DNA of 64,000 nucleotides from Oligoflexales bacterium (GTDB lineage Bacteria; Bdellovibrionota_B; Oligoflexia; Oligoflexales; RGVZ01), in assembly GCA_947494335.1 (NCBI GenBank), contig CANLUT010000002.1:434001-498000 (forward strand). The letters are read 5' to 3'. Each line of letters begins with the position of its first letter. Within the stretch, counting starts at the first letter, position 1. Under the pieces are notes generated by a model that saw nothing but the letters and a program-made list of their open reading frames with translations, was not told the DNA's origin and searched no databases. Below, one piece after another: positions 18,086-25,231 of the stretch. A program made the position numbers and the translations under genes.

Positions 18086-18158
18086 TGAGCCCGGATGGAT
18101 TCGAACCATCGACCCGTACATTAAAAGTGTACTGCTCTACCAACTGAGCTACGAGCCC
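18086..18158 (-). tRNA. tRNA-Lys (anticodon UUU)
   Basis: A 73-base cloverleaf reads on the minus strand from GGGCTCGTAGCTCAG. The anticodon loop CTTTTAA gives UUU, and the T-arm contains GGTTCGAAT. The acceptor stem pairs fully, with one G-U, and ends at discriminator A. The CCA is not encoded, unlike in the neighbouring tRNA-Glu gene, which lies 56 bases downstream in the same direction. Confidence 0.95.
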
Positions 18159-18349
18159 TTAGCCTTCGGCTACGAAAACTTCGAGGCCAAAGTATTTACA
18201 AAAACCGGGGGGGGCCGTCAATGTGTATTTGGGTTAGGTTTCAAAATACTTAGCCTGCCGCCCTGTCACTCCCTTAGATCCCTGAAACCATTGATTCTTC
18301 GCCCCTTCTGACCTATTCTTCATCTGCCCCATATATCCAGGGAGACCTA
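18159..18349. other. Intergenic spacer upstream of the tRNAs and of a small gene
   Basis: This roughly 190-base spacer separates the 5' end of tRNA-Lys from a divergent small gene and so should hold promoters for both. An eight-base G-run sits near 18207. No inverted repeat or conserved site stands out. Confidence 0.4.
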
Positions 18350-18676
18350 ATGACGAAAATCATCAAAAGAGACCGCAAGGAAAGTGCCGCTGACCTTGTC
18401 ACAGCTATCGACGAGCTAAATCCCCTACTTGCAGAGCAGGGAGAAGACGATGCAGTGAGCCATTTAAAGAAAGCGGCATCGGCGCTGAAGCGCTCTGCCA
18501 TCGGCACTGACGACTACAAGCGTGCCATCGATGAAGTGATCGATGCGTTTGAAGGTGATCTTGAGCTTTCTGCTTACACGCATGCACGCAAAGACTCCAA
18601 AGAATGGACTGCTGCCGAGGAACTCACCGTGGCAAGTTGCCGCGTATTAAATCTTGCCCGTCGCATGAAGTCATAA
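18350..18676 (+). CDS. Small helical protein of unknown function
   Basis: This is a 108-residue soluble, acidic-to-neutral protein with no signal peptide or membrane helix. It appears all-helical, with Ala/Leu/Glu/Lys repeats such as AVSHLKKAASALKRSA and DDYKRAIDEVIDAFEGDLEL, suggesting a helical bundle. GGGAG lies six bases before the ATG. It is followed 53 bases later by the R3H-protein gene on the same strand. I do not recognise a family. Confidence 0.6.
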   Translation: MTKIIKRDRKESAADLVTAIDELNPLLAEQGEDDAVSHLKKAASALKRSAIGTDDYKRAIDEVIDAFEGDLELSAYTHARKDSKEWTAAEELTVASCRVLNLARRMKS

Positions 18677-18729
18677 GTGCATTGTTACTTGATGATTGAT
18701 GGCCAAAAGTGAACTTGAGGAATGAATTG

Positions 18730-19773
18730 ATGTCAGACAACAACGAACAATCTGCCCCACAGCAACCACAGCAAACAATGAAACAGCGCGTAGAGCTGCA
18801 GCGTGGGCGCAATGTGCCGATCGACTACTTCCTTTACACATGCCTTGAGCATGAGCGCACCAAGCGTGCTGCCGGTGTCGATGAAGCGCAAGCTAATCTT
18901 GGTCGCTGGCCCATCATGGTGGGAGCAACACTGGAAAGTCTCCCAGGTGAGCTTAAGACTATGGATCTAAAAGGCCTCATGAGTCGCATGAGTCTTTGGT
19001 ATGCTGCGCAGTATCCAGAGATGATGGAAGAGACACCACTGGATCACATTATGCTCAACAATATCGTTGAGCCATTTATGAAGTTTACACTGGACGTCTC
19101 TGATCTTGTTCTTTTGAAAACCGGAACTGCTCTGCCGTCCCACAACGCTGACTCAGACGAAAGCAAAGCCGTCTGGGATACAATCAAGATTGTCTTGAAG
19201 GAAGAATTTCCTGGCTACTATGCCTATTATGACCGGTTTCTGCGTTGGGCCTTTGCAGATGTTGAGCCAGAAGAAGTTGAAGAAGGCTCTCGTCCTCCCG
19301 TCGGTAAAAACATGCCAAACTTCCGCGGCAATCGCCCACAGGGCCAAGGCGGCGGAGGACACCAGCAGCGCCATGGTCAAGGCGGCGGTGGCGGTCGTGA
19401 TCACAGAGGTAACCGCGATAACCGCGGTGGTCGAGGAGATCATCGTGATAACCGTGACAATCGTGGTGGCCGCGATCACCGCGGCGGTGGTGGCGGGCAG
19501 CATCAAAAACCGCGCTTTGGTCAAGGTGGCGGCGGAGGCGGAGGCGGAGGCGGCGGTCAGCAGGCTGACGCTGAAGTAGAAGCTCAGGCACTAGCAGCCG
19601 TTGACGATGCGATCTCGAAAATCACAGCCGGTGAAGTGGAAGAAGTATTTCTAAAGCCAATGAATAGCTTTTACCGCCGCATTCAGCATCAGTATGCGGT
19701 TGATAAAGGTTTTGAGTCTTGCTCGGTGGGTGAAGGCAATGAGCGCGGCGTAAAGGTCGCTAAGAAAAGCTAA
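18730..19773 (+). CDS. R3H-domain protein with a Gly/Arg-rich (RGG) region
   Basis: This is a 347-residue putative nucleic-acid-binding protein. Residues about 20-190 form an unrecognised helical domain (IDYFLYTCLEHERTKRAAGV; LNNIVEPFMKFTLDVSDLVL). Residues about 197-277 are low-complexity Gly/Arg/Asp/His with RGG, GGRDHRG and poly-Gly runs. The C-terminus, from about 297, is an R3H domain: LKPMNSFYRRIQHQYAV, with the Arg-x3-His signature, then CSVGEGNERGVKV. R3H domains bind single-stranded nucleic acid. The start at 18730 is chosen for GAGG nine bases upstream, rather than GTG 18709. RGG linkers of this length are common in eukaryotic RNA-binding proteins and less so in bacteria. Confidence 0.75.
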   Translation: MSDNNEQSAPQQPQQTMKQRVELQRGRNVPIDYFLYTCLEHERTKRAAGVDEAQANLGRWPIMVGATLESLPGELKTMDLKGLMSRMSLWYAAQYPEMMEETPLDHIMLNNIVEPFMKFTLDVSDLVLLKTGTALPSHNADSDESKAVWDTIKIVLKEEFPGYYAYYDRFLRWAFADVEPEEVEEGSRPPVGKNMPNFRGNRPQGQGGGGHQQRHGQGGGGGRDHRGNRDNRGGRGDHRDNRDNRGGRDHRGGGGGQHQKPRFGQGGGGGGGGGGGQQADAEVEAQALAAVDDAISKITAGEVEEVFLKPMNSFYRRIQHQYAVDKGFESCSVGEGNERGVKVAKKS

Positions 19774-19805
19774 AAGCCCCCTTTAGATCTATCAGGTCAA
19801 TTTTT

Positions 19806-20576
19806 ATGAGTCAGTCTGTCTCCTCGATTGTGATTACCGGTGCTTCGGCTGGTATTGGCGAGGAGACAGCTATTTTATTTGCTGAGCGTGGTTGGCATGT
19901 TGTTCTTGGCGCTAGGCGTAAAGACAAGCTTCAAGCTCTAGCCACAAAACTCTCCCAAAAAGGTGCCTCGCAGGTCACGGTCCTTGTCTTGGATGTGACA
20001 GATGACAAGTCTGTAGAGCAGTTTGCAGCGAGCGCCTGGGAGGCAGCAGGCGGCAAGATTGATGTTTTATTTAATAACGCAGGCCTTGCCCTGGGTGTGG
20101 ATCACGTTTCAAAGGGTCTAGTGTCTGACTGGGAGTCGATGCTTGATACCAATGTCACGGGACTTCTTCGCGTCACGAGAGCTCTTCTTCCCAAGATGAT
20201 CGACTCAGCCCATGGCCACGTCATCAACATGGGAAGTATCGCTAGTCACGTGGTTTACGAAGGTGGCAGTGTTTACTGTGCGACAAAGCATGCGGTTAGG
20301 GCTATCACCAAAACCATGCGTCTAGAGCTTAATGGAACGCCGATTAGAGTGTCATTGATTGATCCGGGCATGGTGGAGACAGATTTCTCCTTGGTGCGGT
20401 TTAAAGAAGACCAAGAGCGTGCCAAAAGTGTTTATAAGGGCGTAACCCCGCTGACAGGCCGCGACATTGCAGAGTGCGTGTGGTTTGCTGCGGCAAGGCC
20501 TAAGCATGTTAATATTGAAGAGATCGTGGTGATGCCTGTGGATCAGGCTGCGCCTCACAAAATAAATCGCAAATAA
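19806..20576 (+). CDS. Short-chain dehydrogenase/reductase
   Basis: This is a classical SDR of 256 residues. The NAD(P)-binding motif is TGASAGIGEE near residue 12, followed by LGARRKDK; the Arg pair suggests NADPH. NNAGLALG, the catalytic Ser in NMGSIASH and YCATK (Tyr and Lys) are all present. PGMVETDF follows as in the YdfG/serine-dehydrogenase group. The natural substrate is not readable from sequence. AGGT lies nine bases before the ATG. The last 47 coding bases before its stop are repeated exactly at 21984-22030, after the neighbouring ATPase gene. Confidence 0.9.
   Translation: MSQSVSSIVITGASAGIGEETAILFAERGWHVVLGARRKDKLQALATKLSQKGASQVTVLVLDVTDDKSVEQFAASAWEAAGGKIDVLFNNAGLALGVDHVSKGLVSDWESMLDTNVTGLLRVTRALLPKMIDSAHGHVINMGSIASHVVYEGGSVYCATKHAVRAITKTMRLELNGTPIRVSLIDPGMVETDFSLVRFKEDQERAKSVYKGVTPLTGRDIAECVWFAAARPKHVNIEEIVVMPVDQAAPHKINRK
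20526..20572. repeat. Direct repeat, left copy (SDR gene 3' end)
   Basis: These 47 bases are identical to 21984-22030 and encode the last residues of the SDR (VVMPVDQAAPHKINRK). The left copy continues into stop TAA, the right copy into TAG. The pair brackets 1411 bases that contain the palindrome and the ATPase gene. Confidence 0.95.
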
Positions 20577-20610
20577 ACTCATTTTACCCGCCAGTTGCTC
20601 TGGATGGAGG

Positions 20611-20652
20611 TTTATGTAAAAATAGAAAGGGGTATTTCTATTTTTACATAAA
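20611..20652. promoter_or_regulatory. Perfect 18-bp-arm palindrome before the ATPase gene
   Basis: The left arm TTTATGTAAAAATAGAAA (20611-20628) is exactly complementary to 20635-20652 across a six-base loop, GGGGTA. It ends ten bases before the ATPase ATG and so spans the expected promoter or leader. It could be an operator, a hairpin controlling translation, or a recombination end; the A/T-rich arms lack a typical terminator form. Confidence 0.85.
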
Positions 20653-20662
20653 GGCTCGGTTC

Positions 20663-21895
20663 ATGCCTCATATCCGCGCGCGTCATCTCGCAGCCTATAT
20701 TCAAAAGCTCATGGGATTTTCACCGATAGTGGGACTACTCGGACATCGCCAATCGGGTAAGACCACCTTGATGAGCGAACTTGTAAAGAACTACGTAACG
20801 ATGGACCAGCGTTCAGCCCTTTTGGCGGCCGAAGCTGATCCGGACGGATTTGTTGCTAGATACTCAGGGCTGAGAAATGGCTTTGACGAGTGTCAGCTCG
20901 CTCCGTCGCTTTTTCCTGCCCTAAAGGAACGAGTCCGAGTCGATAAAAGACCTGGGCAATTTATCTTGACTGGCTCCGTGCGCTTTACAAGTAAGAAGGC
21001 CATCCGCGAGTCTCTGACCGGAAGAATTATCAACGTCACGCTTCATCCGATGGTTTTGACAGAGCTCATGCAAAAGCGTGAGTCAAAAACTATTTCACAT
21101 CTTCTTCAAAAGGGGCCATCGGGGATCGATAAACTGTTTGCAGACAACAAAATCGGGACGTCGGTAATCCGCGACGCAAAAAAAATTCTAAATCATTATG
21201 GTGAGACAGGTGGGTTGCCAGGCGTCTGTTTTGTGCGTGATAGTGGTTTGCGAAGTCAAAAGCTATCCAGTCAGCTTGAGACAATTCTGGACAGAGATCT
21301 GCGCCAGATTTTTCCGACGACTTTATCACTGGCAGCCCTAACTCGCGTTCTTACCGCCCTTGCCATGAAAAATGGTCAGCCTATCGAATGGTCTGAGATC
21401 TCAAGATCTTGCCGCATTTCGGTGCCGACCTTGCGAAAACTTTTATCGGCCTTTGAGTCCCTATTTCTCTTTACTCTGCTCGAGGCTGAGGGATCGGAGA
21501 AAAAGCCAGCGTTACTCTTTGAAGACCCTGGGGAACTAAATTTTTTGACAGAAGGTCGCCTGAGCCACCTAGATACCTGGACAAGTACAGTTTTAACCCA
21601 CGTTAGGACTATTTTGGACGTTCCCCTGGCAGGCGGAGCGAAATACCCGACTCGATTTTCCCAGTATCGTACGCGAGGTGGGGCCTTTGTACCCCTCGTA
21701 GCGCGGGCGGGGGCTTGTGCTTTAGGCGTTATTCCGATGGTGGAGGAAAACCCAGATCTTCACGTCCTCGGCAGTGCCCGCAGTTTTTTGCGTGTAAATC
21801 CGGGAGCTAGCGTTGTCTGTATTCATCCCTATGATCGTACGGAGCTTGTAAGTCAAAATATCCTTAATATTCCTGGTTACCGAGCGTTTCTGTAG
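20663..21895 (+). CDS. AAA-type ATPase with C-terminal DUF4143-like domain
   Basis: This is a 410-residue protein of the AAA_14/DUF4143 type. Walker A is GHRQSGKT (27-34). A Walker-B-like acidic stretch lies near GFDECQLAPSLFPALKERV, and the sensor segment FILTGSVRF is typical. TLHPMVLTEL follows. The C-terminal half (QLETILDRDLRQIF; ISRSCRISVPTLRKLLSAFESLFL) is the helical/winged DUF4143 part; the family's role is unknown. In many members this domain ends with a nuclease-like fold, and the C-terminus here is long and divergent. The gene sits alone between 47-bp direct repeats, preceded by a perfect palindrome, and looks inserted between the SDR gene and the basic-protein gene. Confidence 0.85.
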   Translation: MPHIRARHLAAYIQKLMGFSPIVGLLGHRQSGKTTLMSELVKNYVTMDQRSALLAAEADPDGFVARYSGLRNGFDECQLAPSLFPALKERVRVDKRPGQFILTGSVRFTSKKAIRESLTGRIINVTLHPMVLTELMQKRESKTISHLLQKGPSGIDKLFADNKIGTSVIRDAKKILNHYGETGGLPGVCFVRDSGLRSQKLSSQLETILDRDLRQIFPTTLSLAALTRVLTALAMKNGQPIEWSEISRSCRISVPTLRKLLSAFESLFLFTLLEAEGSEKKPALLFEDPGELNFLTEGRLSHLDTWTSTVLTHVRTILDVPLAGGAKYPTRFSQYRTRGGAFVPLVARAGACALGVIPMVEENPDLHVLGSARSFLRVNPGASVVCIHPYDRTELVSQNILNIPGYRAFL

Positions 21896-21983
21896 TCGGA
21901 TTAGTACATAATCTGCCTAAAGTTTTCCCTTGTGCTGGTAGCATATGAACATTAAACAACCCCCATGTTAGAATATCGAGTCA

Positions 21984-22030
21984 GTGGTGATGCCTGTGGA
22001 TCAGGCTGCGCCTCACAAAATAAATCGCAA
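21984..22030. repeat. Direct repeat, right copy
   Basis: This is identical over 47 bases to 20526-20572. Here it is an orphan 3' end of the SDR gene, closing with AAG TAG. The bases after it (TAGGTG) serve as the likely ribosome-binding site of the next gene, which suggests that this right junction is the ancestral SDR boundary. Confidence 0.95.
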
Positions 22031-22044
22031 GTAGGTGCCAAGCC

Positions 22045-22566
22045 ATGACCAAGCCTCGTCGTCCCGCAAAAAAACCGAATCGTCCTGACGCCCCAAAGAA
22101 AAAGCCAGCTCCAGCTGGCAAGGCAAAACCAGTCAATCCATTCGGGGAAAAAAAGCGCCCGGCCGGCAAAAAATTTGGCGGCAAAGGTCCAAGGGACTTT
22201 AAGCGCCGACGTCCTGAGGAAAATCTTGAGATTATTCTCACTGACAAAGAACTAGGTGAAGTAACGACCATTAAGCGTAAGCTTGCTGAGATTCGTGAAT
22301 ACAAGAAAATCTTGGCCGAAGATGGTCTAAAGCCTGACGCCGAAGACAAGGCTCGCGAAAGTGAACTGATTGTGCGTCTTCTACGGATTGAAAAAAACGC
22401 CAAGATGGCTGCTCGCCAAAGGGCCAAGGCTGCTAAGACGGAAGCCTTCCGAGTGGCTCAGGAAAAAGCTGAGTTTGCTAAGGCCAAGAAGAAATCTCGC
22501 GAAGACCGTTTCTCTGATGACGACGGCGATGATGATTATCGTCGTGGTTACGATGATGATGAGTAG
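22045..22566 (+). CDS. Charge-polarised Lys-rich protein of unknown function
   Basis: This is a 173-residue protein with a very basic, Pro/Lys/Arg-rich N-terminus (residues 1-57, with AKKPNRPDAPKKKP-type repeats). A helical, mixed-charge middle follows (ELGEVTTIKRKLAEIREYKKI), then an acidic Asp-rich tail ending in DDDE. No signal peptide or membrane helix is present. The composition recalls histone-H1-like or RNA/ribosome-associated proteins, but no family is recognised. TAGGTG about eight bases upstream overlaps the end of the right 47-bp repeat, so before the ATPase insertion it would have directly followed the SDR gene. Confidence 0.65.
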   Translation: MTKPRRPAKKPNRPDAPKKKPAPAGKAKPVNPFGEKKRPAGKKFGGKGPRDFKRRRPEENLEIILTDKELGEVTTIKRKLAEIREYKKILAEDGLKPDAEDKARESELIVRLLRIEKNAKMAARQRAKAAKTEAFRVAQEKAEFAKAKKKSREDRFSDDDGDDDYRRGYDDDE

Positions 22567-22629
22567 AGCTTAATCTGCGCCGCCCTGCGGTTTTAACCCT
22601 CCGCAAATATTATTATTACAGCCTGCCTA

Positions 22630-22644
22630 TGTACATGGCGGACC
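22630..22644. repeat. 15-bp repeat upstream of HicAB-like genes
   Basis: TGTACATGGCGGACC occurs here and again at 23406-23420. Each copy lies 69-90 bases before the first gene of a toxin-antitoxin pair. It includes the six-base palindrome TGTACA. Confidence 0.8.
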
Positions 22645-22678
22645 GCCGCCGCCTTAGGATATTGTCATAAACGGTCTA

Positions 22679-22694
22679 TCCATAAATTTATGGA
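22679..22694. promoter_or_regulatory. 16-bp palindrome, candidate HicB-type operator
   Basis: TCCATAAATTTATGGA is a perfect 16-base palindrome 39 bases before the hicA-like start. Toxin-antitoxin operons of this family are usually repressed by the antitoxin, which binds palindromes at the promoter, so an autoregulatory operator is the simplest reading. Confidence 0.5.
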
Positions 22695-22733
22695 AATGAG
22701 AAATTTTTGATGATATAAAAGGCTGGGTGTCTG

Positions 22734-22925
22734 ATGAAGCGCCGGGAATTAGAGGAGCGACTAAAGCGTTTAGGCTGGTGGTTTGTTCGACACGGTGCTC
22801 GGCATGACTTGTGGACTAATGGAGTAGATGTCGAGGCTATTCCGAGGCATGTCGAAGTCAACGAAATCACGGCAAGAAAAATCTTAAAAAACGCAAAGGA
22901 CCTGCGTCGTGCAAATAAAAGGTGA
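22734..22925 (+). CDS. hicA: HicA-like mRNA interferase toxin
   Basis: This is a 63-residue protein with the HicA dsRNA-binding-like fold: KRRELEERLKRLGWWFVRHG, then the catalytic-type His in ARHDLWTNG, and IPRHVEVNEITARKILKNA. HicA toxins cut mRNA and arrest growth until neutralised by HicB. The expected conserved His in the GSH-like position is present as RHGARHD. The gene overlaps the downstream hicB-like gene by 17 bases. A 16-base palindrome lies just upstream. Confidence 0.85.
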   Translation: MKRRELEERLKRLGWWFVRHGARHDLWTNGVDVEAIPRHVEVNEITARKILKNAKDLRRANKR

Positions 22926-23334
22926 CATCTACAAACGAGGAAAGTTCTGGATTATTGAGTGCCCAACTTTGGATGCCTCCACACAGGGACGTAGTCGGAG
23001 CGAAGCATTATCGATGATGGTTGATTGGGTCAGAACTGTCGTGGATGACGACGCCTATCCAGTCGAGATACAGGCTGTCGGTAAGTCTGGTTTTGAAATG
23101 ACATTTTCGCGTCCCGGCCCGGTCGTAGCGGTCATACTTACCCGAACACGAATGATGTCCAAGGCCACCTTGGCAGAGGTCGCGAGGGCTCTTGGGTCTA
23201 AAAGTCCAAATTCAGTTTATCAATACGAGACCGGGCGTCATGACCCAAGCTTTCAAAAGGTCAGCGATATCCTTAGAGCTATGGGTTTTGAGCTGGTAGT
23301 CTCAGTGACGAAGTCAAAGCCTAGGGTGGCTTGA
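22909..23334 (+). CDS. hicB: HicB-like antitoxin with C-terminal HTH
   Basis: This is a 141-residue antitoxin. The N-terminal part (KGDIYKRGKFWIIECPTLDASTQGRSRSEALSMM split over the HicB partial RNase-H-like fold) should bind HicA. The C-terminal part is an XRE-type helix-turn-helix (SKATLAEVARALGSKSPNSVYQYETGRHDP is the region; SVYQYETGRHDPSF is the recognition end) for operator binding. The start is GTG at 22909, giving a 17-base overlap with hicA. Gene order toxin-antitoxin is usual for this family. Confidence 0.82.
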   Translation: MQIKGDIYKRGKFWIIECPTLDASTQGRSRSEALSMMVDWVRTVVDDDAYPVEIQAVGKSGFEMTFSRPGPVVAVILTRTRMMSKATLAEVARALGSKSPNSVYQYETGRHDPSFQKVSDILRAMGFELVVSVTKSKPRVA

Positions 23335-23405
23335 TTTTCTCCTGGCTGGCTGCACTGCGTCTAGCCATGACCGTCTCCTCCGTGCCAATAATCTTTAAGT
23401 TTAGT

Positions 23406-23420
23406 TGTACATGGCGGACC
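23406..23420. repeat. 15-bp repeat upstream of the second toxin-antitoxin pair
   Basis: This is a second exact copy of TGTACATGGCGGACC (the first is at 22630-22644), 69 bases before the DUF4258-like gene. The two copies flank the HicAB pair. Confidence 0.8.
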
Positions 23421-23488
23421 ATGCTCCGGCCCTGCTATGAAACGCAGTCATCTCTGATCGGCCGCTGCGGGGTTCTGATAAACTTGAT

Positions 23489-23794
23489 GTGAAATCAAAT
23501 ATTGACTTAAAATTAAGACTGGATCCTACGCAGGCACGTAAAGCATTGTCCAAAATGCTAATGTTGAACCCAAACTGTGTTTGTTATGGCTCGCATTTTA
23601 AGGAGCGCCTCACGGAGAGGCATATGATAATGGGTGACGTTCTCAATGTGCTCCATGAGGGAAGAATCGAAAACGATGCAGAGTTTGAAAACGGTCAGTG
23701 GCGATACCGAGTCGCAACCCACAAGAAGACAATTGTGATTTCATTTGGTGATCATGACAAAATTCGTCTTATCACTTGTTGGAGGAGTAAGTGA
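23489..23794 (+). CDS. DUF4258-like putative toxin
   Basis: This is a 101-residue basic protein. The segment YGSHFKERLTERHMIMGDVLNVLHEG matches the DUF4258 pattern (HxxxRxxxRxI..DV...L..G), followed by strands (WRYRVATHKKTIVISF; IRLITCWRSK) that give a RelE-like fold. DUF4258 proteins are often paired with zinc-finger antitoxins of the YgiT type, as here. The start is GTG 23489; the stop overlaps the antitoxin start (GTGA), indicating translational coupling. Ribonuclease activity is inferred from the partner and fold. Confidence 0.78.
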   Translation: MKSNIDLKLRLDPTQARKALSKMLMLNPNCVCYGSHFKERLTERHMIMGDVLNVLHEGRIENDAEFENGQWRYRVATHKKTIVISFGDHDKIRLITCWRSK

Positions 23795-24279
23795 AGTGTG
23801 CGGCCTGTGGTCAACCCTTAAGACCATCAAAAATTGAAAATTATCACTATTCTGAATGTGGTCTAAAGAATGTCTACCTTAAAAATATCTCATCACTCGT
23901 CTGCCAAGGCTGTGGAGACTACGAAGTCCAAATACCTAATATCGATCTCCTGCATGGAGTGATCGCTATGGATTTGGCAAGCCAGCACGAAAAGCTAAGG
24001 GCAGAAGAAATCAGATTTCTTCGAGTTCATCTAGGTCTTTCTGGTATCCAATTGGCTCACGTTTTATCTGTCGAGCCAGAGACGGTGTCTCGTTGGGAAC
24101 GCGGGCGTGCGGATATGAAATTAACGAACGAGAGATTTTTAAGGATCCTGATCCTTTCAAAAGTCGGACCGTTTAGAGACTATGAAGAATTGAGTTCCTT
24201 TGGAACGTCACTTAAAAAGTCTCGGCAAACCTTAAGTTTTACGATTCGCAAGGATAGGTGGTTGCGGGCTGCGGCTTGA
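23791..24279 (+). CDS. YgiT/MqsA-type zinc-finger HTH antitoxin
   Basis: This is a 162-residue protein. Two CxxC pairs (CAACGQPL and LVCQGCGDYE) form an N-terminal zinc finger as in MqsA. The C-terminal part has an XRE-type HTH: EIRFLRVHLGLSGIQLAHVL, then SVEPETVSRWERGRADMK. MqsA/YgiT antitoxins bind toxin through the zinc domain and DNA through the HTH. GGAGGAG lies just before the GTG start. It follows the DUF4258-like toxin in a four-base overlap. Confidence 0.85.
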   Translation: MKCAACGQPLRPSKIENYHYSECGLKNVYLKNISSLVCQGCGDYEVQIPNIDLLHGVIAMDLASQHEKLRAEEIRFLRVHLGLSGIQLAHVLSVEPETVSRWERGRADMKLTNERFLRILILSKVGPFRDYEELSSFGTSLKKSRQTLSFTIRKDRWLRAAA

Positions 24280-24346
24280 TTATCCCGAAAACTATGACTT
24301 CCTCATTAACGACTGGCTATCAACAAGTTGCGAGTATTCTAAGACG

Positions 24347-25231
24347 TTAAGAGAGCAGTCCCTCAAGATATTTGCCGTAGGCATTTCCCTTAAATTTTTG
24401 GGCAAGTTCCGTTAGGTGCACGCGATCAATGTATCCTAGTCGCCATGCAATTTCTTCCGGACAGGCGATCTTAAGTCCTTGGCGTTGCTCGATGACTTCG
24501 ACGAAGTTGGCAGCCTGCAGAAGACTTTCAGGCGTTCCAGTATCAAGCCAGGCTGTTCCTCGCCCGAGGTCATGAACGGAAAGACTTCCAAGGTTTAGAT
24601 AGCAGCGAATCAGCTCGATGATTTCTGTCTCGCCTCGCGGTGAGGGCTTGAGGTTTTGCGCAAACTCCGGAGCCTTCTCATCAAAAAAGTAAAGACCGGT
24701 GATGGCTAGCTTTGAGCGTGGGGCCTTTGGTTTTTCTTCAATGGACAAGACCCGACCGTTTTCTCCCATTTCCACAACTCCATAGCGCTCTGGATCTTTC
24801 ACCTGGTAGGCGAAAATAGTGGATGCGTTATCGGAGGAGGAGATAGTTCTAAGCTCAGTTCCAAGCCCTTTTCCGTAAAAAATATTGTCGCCGAGAACAA
24901 GACAGCTGGGCGCGCCATCCAACCACTTTTGACCAATCGTAAATGCTTCAGGAAGTCCACGTGGGGCGTCTTGAGTGGCAAACGATAGATTGAGCCCCCA
25001 CTGGCTGCCATCGCCAAGAAGACGTTTGAACGCCTCATGATCCGCTGGAGTTGTGATGATCAGAGTTTCCTTAATGCCAGTGAGCATCAGGGTGCTTAGC
25101 GGATAGTAGATCATTGGTTTGTCGTAGACAGGCATCAGCTGCTTGCTAACGGAAATTGTCATCGGATGAAGGCGTGTTCCAGTTCCACCAGCTAAAATAA
25201 TACCCTTGCGACTTTTCATTTGCTTCATCAT
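24347..25231 (-). CDS. rfbA: Glucose-1-phosphate thymidylyltransferase
   Basis: RfbA (RmlA) joins dTTP and glucose-1-phosphate to make dTDP-glucose. The pyrophosphorylase signature [17 protein letters not shown] is at the N-terminus. [26 protein letters not shown], and the EERPK-type motif [13 protein letters not shown] are present. The length of 294 residues is normal. It overlaps rfbB by four bases. Neither rfbC nor rfbD is nearby, so the dTDP-sugar made is probably not L-rhamnose. It marks the left edge of the polysaccharide locus, 67 bases from the convergent antitoxin gene. Confidence 0.96.
   Translation of the reverse strand: MMKQMKSRKGIILAGGTGTRLHPMTISVSKQLMPVYDKPMIYYPLSTLMLTGIKETLIITTPADHEAFKRLLGDGSQWGLNLSFATQDAPRGLPEAFTIGQKWLDGAPSCLVLGDNIFYGKGLGTELRTISSSDNASTIFAYQVKDPERYGVVEMGENGRVLSIEEKPKAPRSKLAITGLYFFDEKAPEFAQNLKPSPRGETEIIELIRCYLNLGSLSVHDLGRGTAWLDTGTPESLLQAANFVEVIEQRQGLKIACPEEIAWRLGYIDRVHLTELAQKFKGNAYGKYLEGLLS

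Noticed and set aside
18709-18729. GTG 18709 as the R3H-protein start
   Set aside because: ATG 18730 has GAGG at proper spacing, and the extra seven residues add nothing conserved.
19321-19560. CRISPR-like or tandem repeat array
   Set aside because: The repeats are irregular codon repeats within a reading frame, without spacers of constant length.
19153-19591. Minus- and plus-strand frames in the Gly/Arg repeat
   Set aside because: They are low-complexity shadows of the R3H-protein gene, made possible by the GGC/CGT repeats.
20526-22030. Classical insertion sequence
   Set aside because: No transposase gene and no terminal inverted repeats at the ends of the bracketed segment; the 47-base repeat is far longer than a usual target duplication.
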